6,021 bases of DNA, taken from Alistipes sp. (lineage in GTDB: Bacteria; Bacteroidota; Bacteroidia; Bacteroidales; Rikenellaceae). The notes below the pieces were generated by a model, which searched no databases, was not told the DNA's origin, and saw nothing but the letters and a program-made list of their open reading frames with translations. The translations under genes were made by a program, and so were the position numbers. Below, piece by piece: positions 5,136 through 6,021 of this stretch (its first letter is position 1; every line of letters starts with the position of its first letter). Where the stretch lies: NCBI GenBank assembly GCA_017391435.1, contig JAFOYS010000357.1, positions 1 to 6,021 on the forward strand, read 5' to 3'.

Positions 5136-6021
5136 ATGAAAAACATTTTTCGTATTGTGATGGCTGTGGCTATTCTGTTCACAGCATCTTGTGCCAAGGA
5201 GGACATCAGTTCTACAATTGGCGGCGGTGAGGTTGAAGTAACCTTTACTGCAGATCTTGGTCAGCTCGGCACCCGTTTGTACGGAGAGGGCGACAATGCA
5301 AACCGCGTTTACCTCGGTGTTTACGAGCCAGACTCTAAAGAGCCTCTTCAGCTCGTTGACTATCAGAAGGGCTACCCTGTAACTAACGGTAAGGCTACTA
5401 TCACTGTTGTTCTCTTGAAGGACAAGGAGTACGACCTCGTATTCTGGGCTCAGCACTATGTTGACAACGACCGTGACGAGGTTAACGACTACGCAGTTTA
5501 CGGTCGTAACTGGAAGGATCGTTCTATCACTGTTAACTACGACAATGCTGTTTCACAGGATGACGAGCGCGACGCCTTCTTCCTTGTAAAGGAGAACTTC
5601 AAGGCTGGTCACGATGAGACTACATTTGAGCTTCGTCGTCCATTCGCACAGCTTCGCGCTGGTATCAGCAAGGCTGACTATGACTATGTTCTGGCTAACG
5701 GCTCTACTGGTATCGCTACAAGTGCTGCTGAAATTAAGGGCGTAGCTAATGTTCTTAGCCTTAACGATGAGGTTGCAGAGGTATATGGTGATGAGACCGT
5801 AACTTTTGACGCAGCTGCTGTTGCTACTGGCGACGATGAGAAGTTCACTGTAAACAACGAGCCTTACTATCAGCTCTCAATGAACTACATTCTTGTAAGA
5901 GAGAAGAAGCTTGTTGATGTAACTTACACATTTACAGACGACAACACTGCTTACACTCGTCCTTACTACAATGTGCCTATCCAGCGTAACTACCGCACAA
6001 ACATCATCGGTCAGTTGATTT
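5136..6021 (+). CDS. Fimbrillin-like surface lipoprotein (DUF6562-type), 3' end outside window
   Basis: First 295 residues of a predicted outer-membrane lipoprotein. The signal peptide ends TASC, with Cys19 as the lipidated residue. Residues 20-23 read AKED, which fits the K-(D/E)2 lipoprotein export signal described in Bacteroidota, so surface exposure is likely. The body shows the pattern I associate with the DUF6562 fimbrillin-like family: TRLYGEGDNANRVYLGVYE near the N-terminus (residues 46-64), RDAFF, the RRPFAQL block in mid-protein, an SMNYILV strand, and QRNYRTNIIGQLI at the window edge. That last block usually lies close to the end of the domain, so little of this domain is missing. 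Arg47 sits where P. gingivalis fimbrillins are cut by an arginine protease before polymerisation; this is a positional analogy only. The gene has its own promoter and leader and is not part of the nuclease operon. It is probably a pilus subunit, anchor or tip component, or a related adhesin. Confidence 0.82.
   Translation, partial: MKNIFRIVMAVAILFTASCAKEDISSTIGGGEVEVTFTADLGQLGTRLYGEGDNANRVYLGVYEPDSKEPLQLVDYQKGYPVTNGKATITVVLLKDKEYDLVFWAQHYVDNDRDEVNDYAVYGRNWKDRSITVNYDNAVSQDDERDAFFLVKENFKAGHDETTFELRRPFAQLRAGISKADYDYVLANGSTGIATSAAEIKGVANVLSLNDEVAEVYGDETVTFDAAAVATGDDEKFTVNNEPYYQLSMNYILVREKKLVDVTYTFTDDNTAYTRPYYNVPIQRNYRTNIIGQLI

Noticed and set aside
5115..5456. 113-codon minus-strand open frame opposite the start of the lipoprotein gene
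   Set aside because: It runs through the signal peptide and promoter-proximal region of a convincing sense gene and has no recognisable motifs.

Overview
The window looks like a chromosomal segment from a member of the Bacteroidota, most likely order Bacteroidales. Three things support this. The promoters have the TAnnTTTG -7 element (and in one case a TTTG -33 element) typical of that phylum. The start codons lack Shine-Dalgarno sequences and sit in A/T-rich leaders. The last gene encodes a fimbrillin-like lipoprotein (DUF6562-type) of a kind known essentially from gut and oral Bacteroidales. Genus cannot be settled from the sequence alone.

Layout, all genes on the + strand. Bases 1-247 are the 3' end of rpmA (ribosomal protein L27), closed by a strong intrinsic terminator (268-293). 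A short A/T-rich intergenic region follows, with a palindrome (329-350) and a Bacteroidota-type promoter (347-377). Next come five tightly packed genes (409-4881; gaps of 1, 11, 3 and 24 bases) that look like one operon. The first four are tandem, diverged paralogues of the S1/P1 zinc-nuclease family, each with a signal peptide expected to expose an N-terminal tryptophan. The fifth is an exported PHP-domain metallo-phosphoesterase. A GC-rich hairpin (4901-4927) closes the operon. A second promoter (4956-4986) then drives a separate gene with a leader of about 140 bases containing two possible stem-loops, followed by a surface-type lipoprotein gene (5136 onward) that runs off the end of the window.

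How the genes may work together: paralogues 1, 3 and 4 keep all nine zinc ligands of P1 nuclease and should be active in the cell envelope or outside the cell. Paralogue 2 has lost most of the Zn1 and Zn2 ligands but keeps the complete Zn3 set (N-terminal Trp, His6, Asp120), so it is probably a pseudoenzyme or has been repurposed. With the PHP enzyme, the operon suggests an envelope system for breaking down nucleic acids or phosphodiesters, for nutrient salvage or for degrading extracellular DNA/RNA. The individual family calls are well supported. The joint pathway is inference. The most notable points are the four-paralogue array, its degenerate second member, and the patchwork similarity among the copies.
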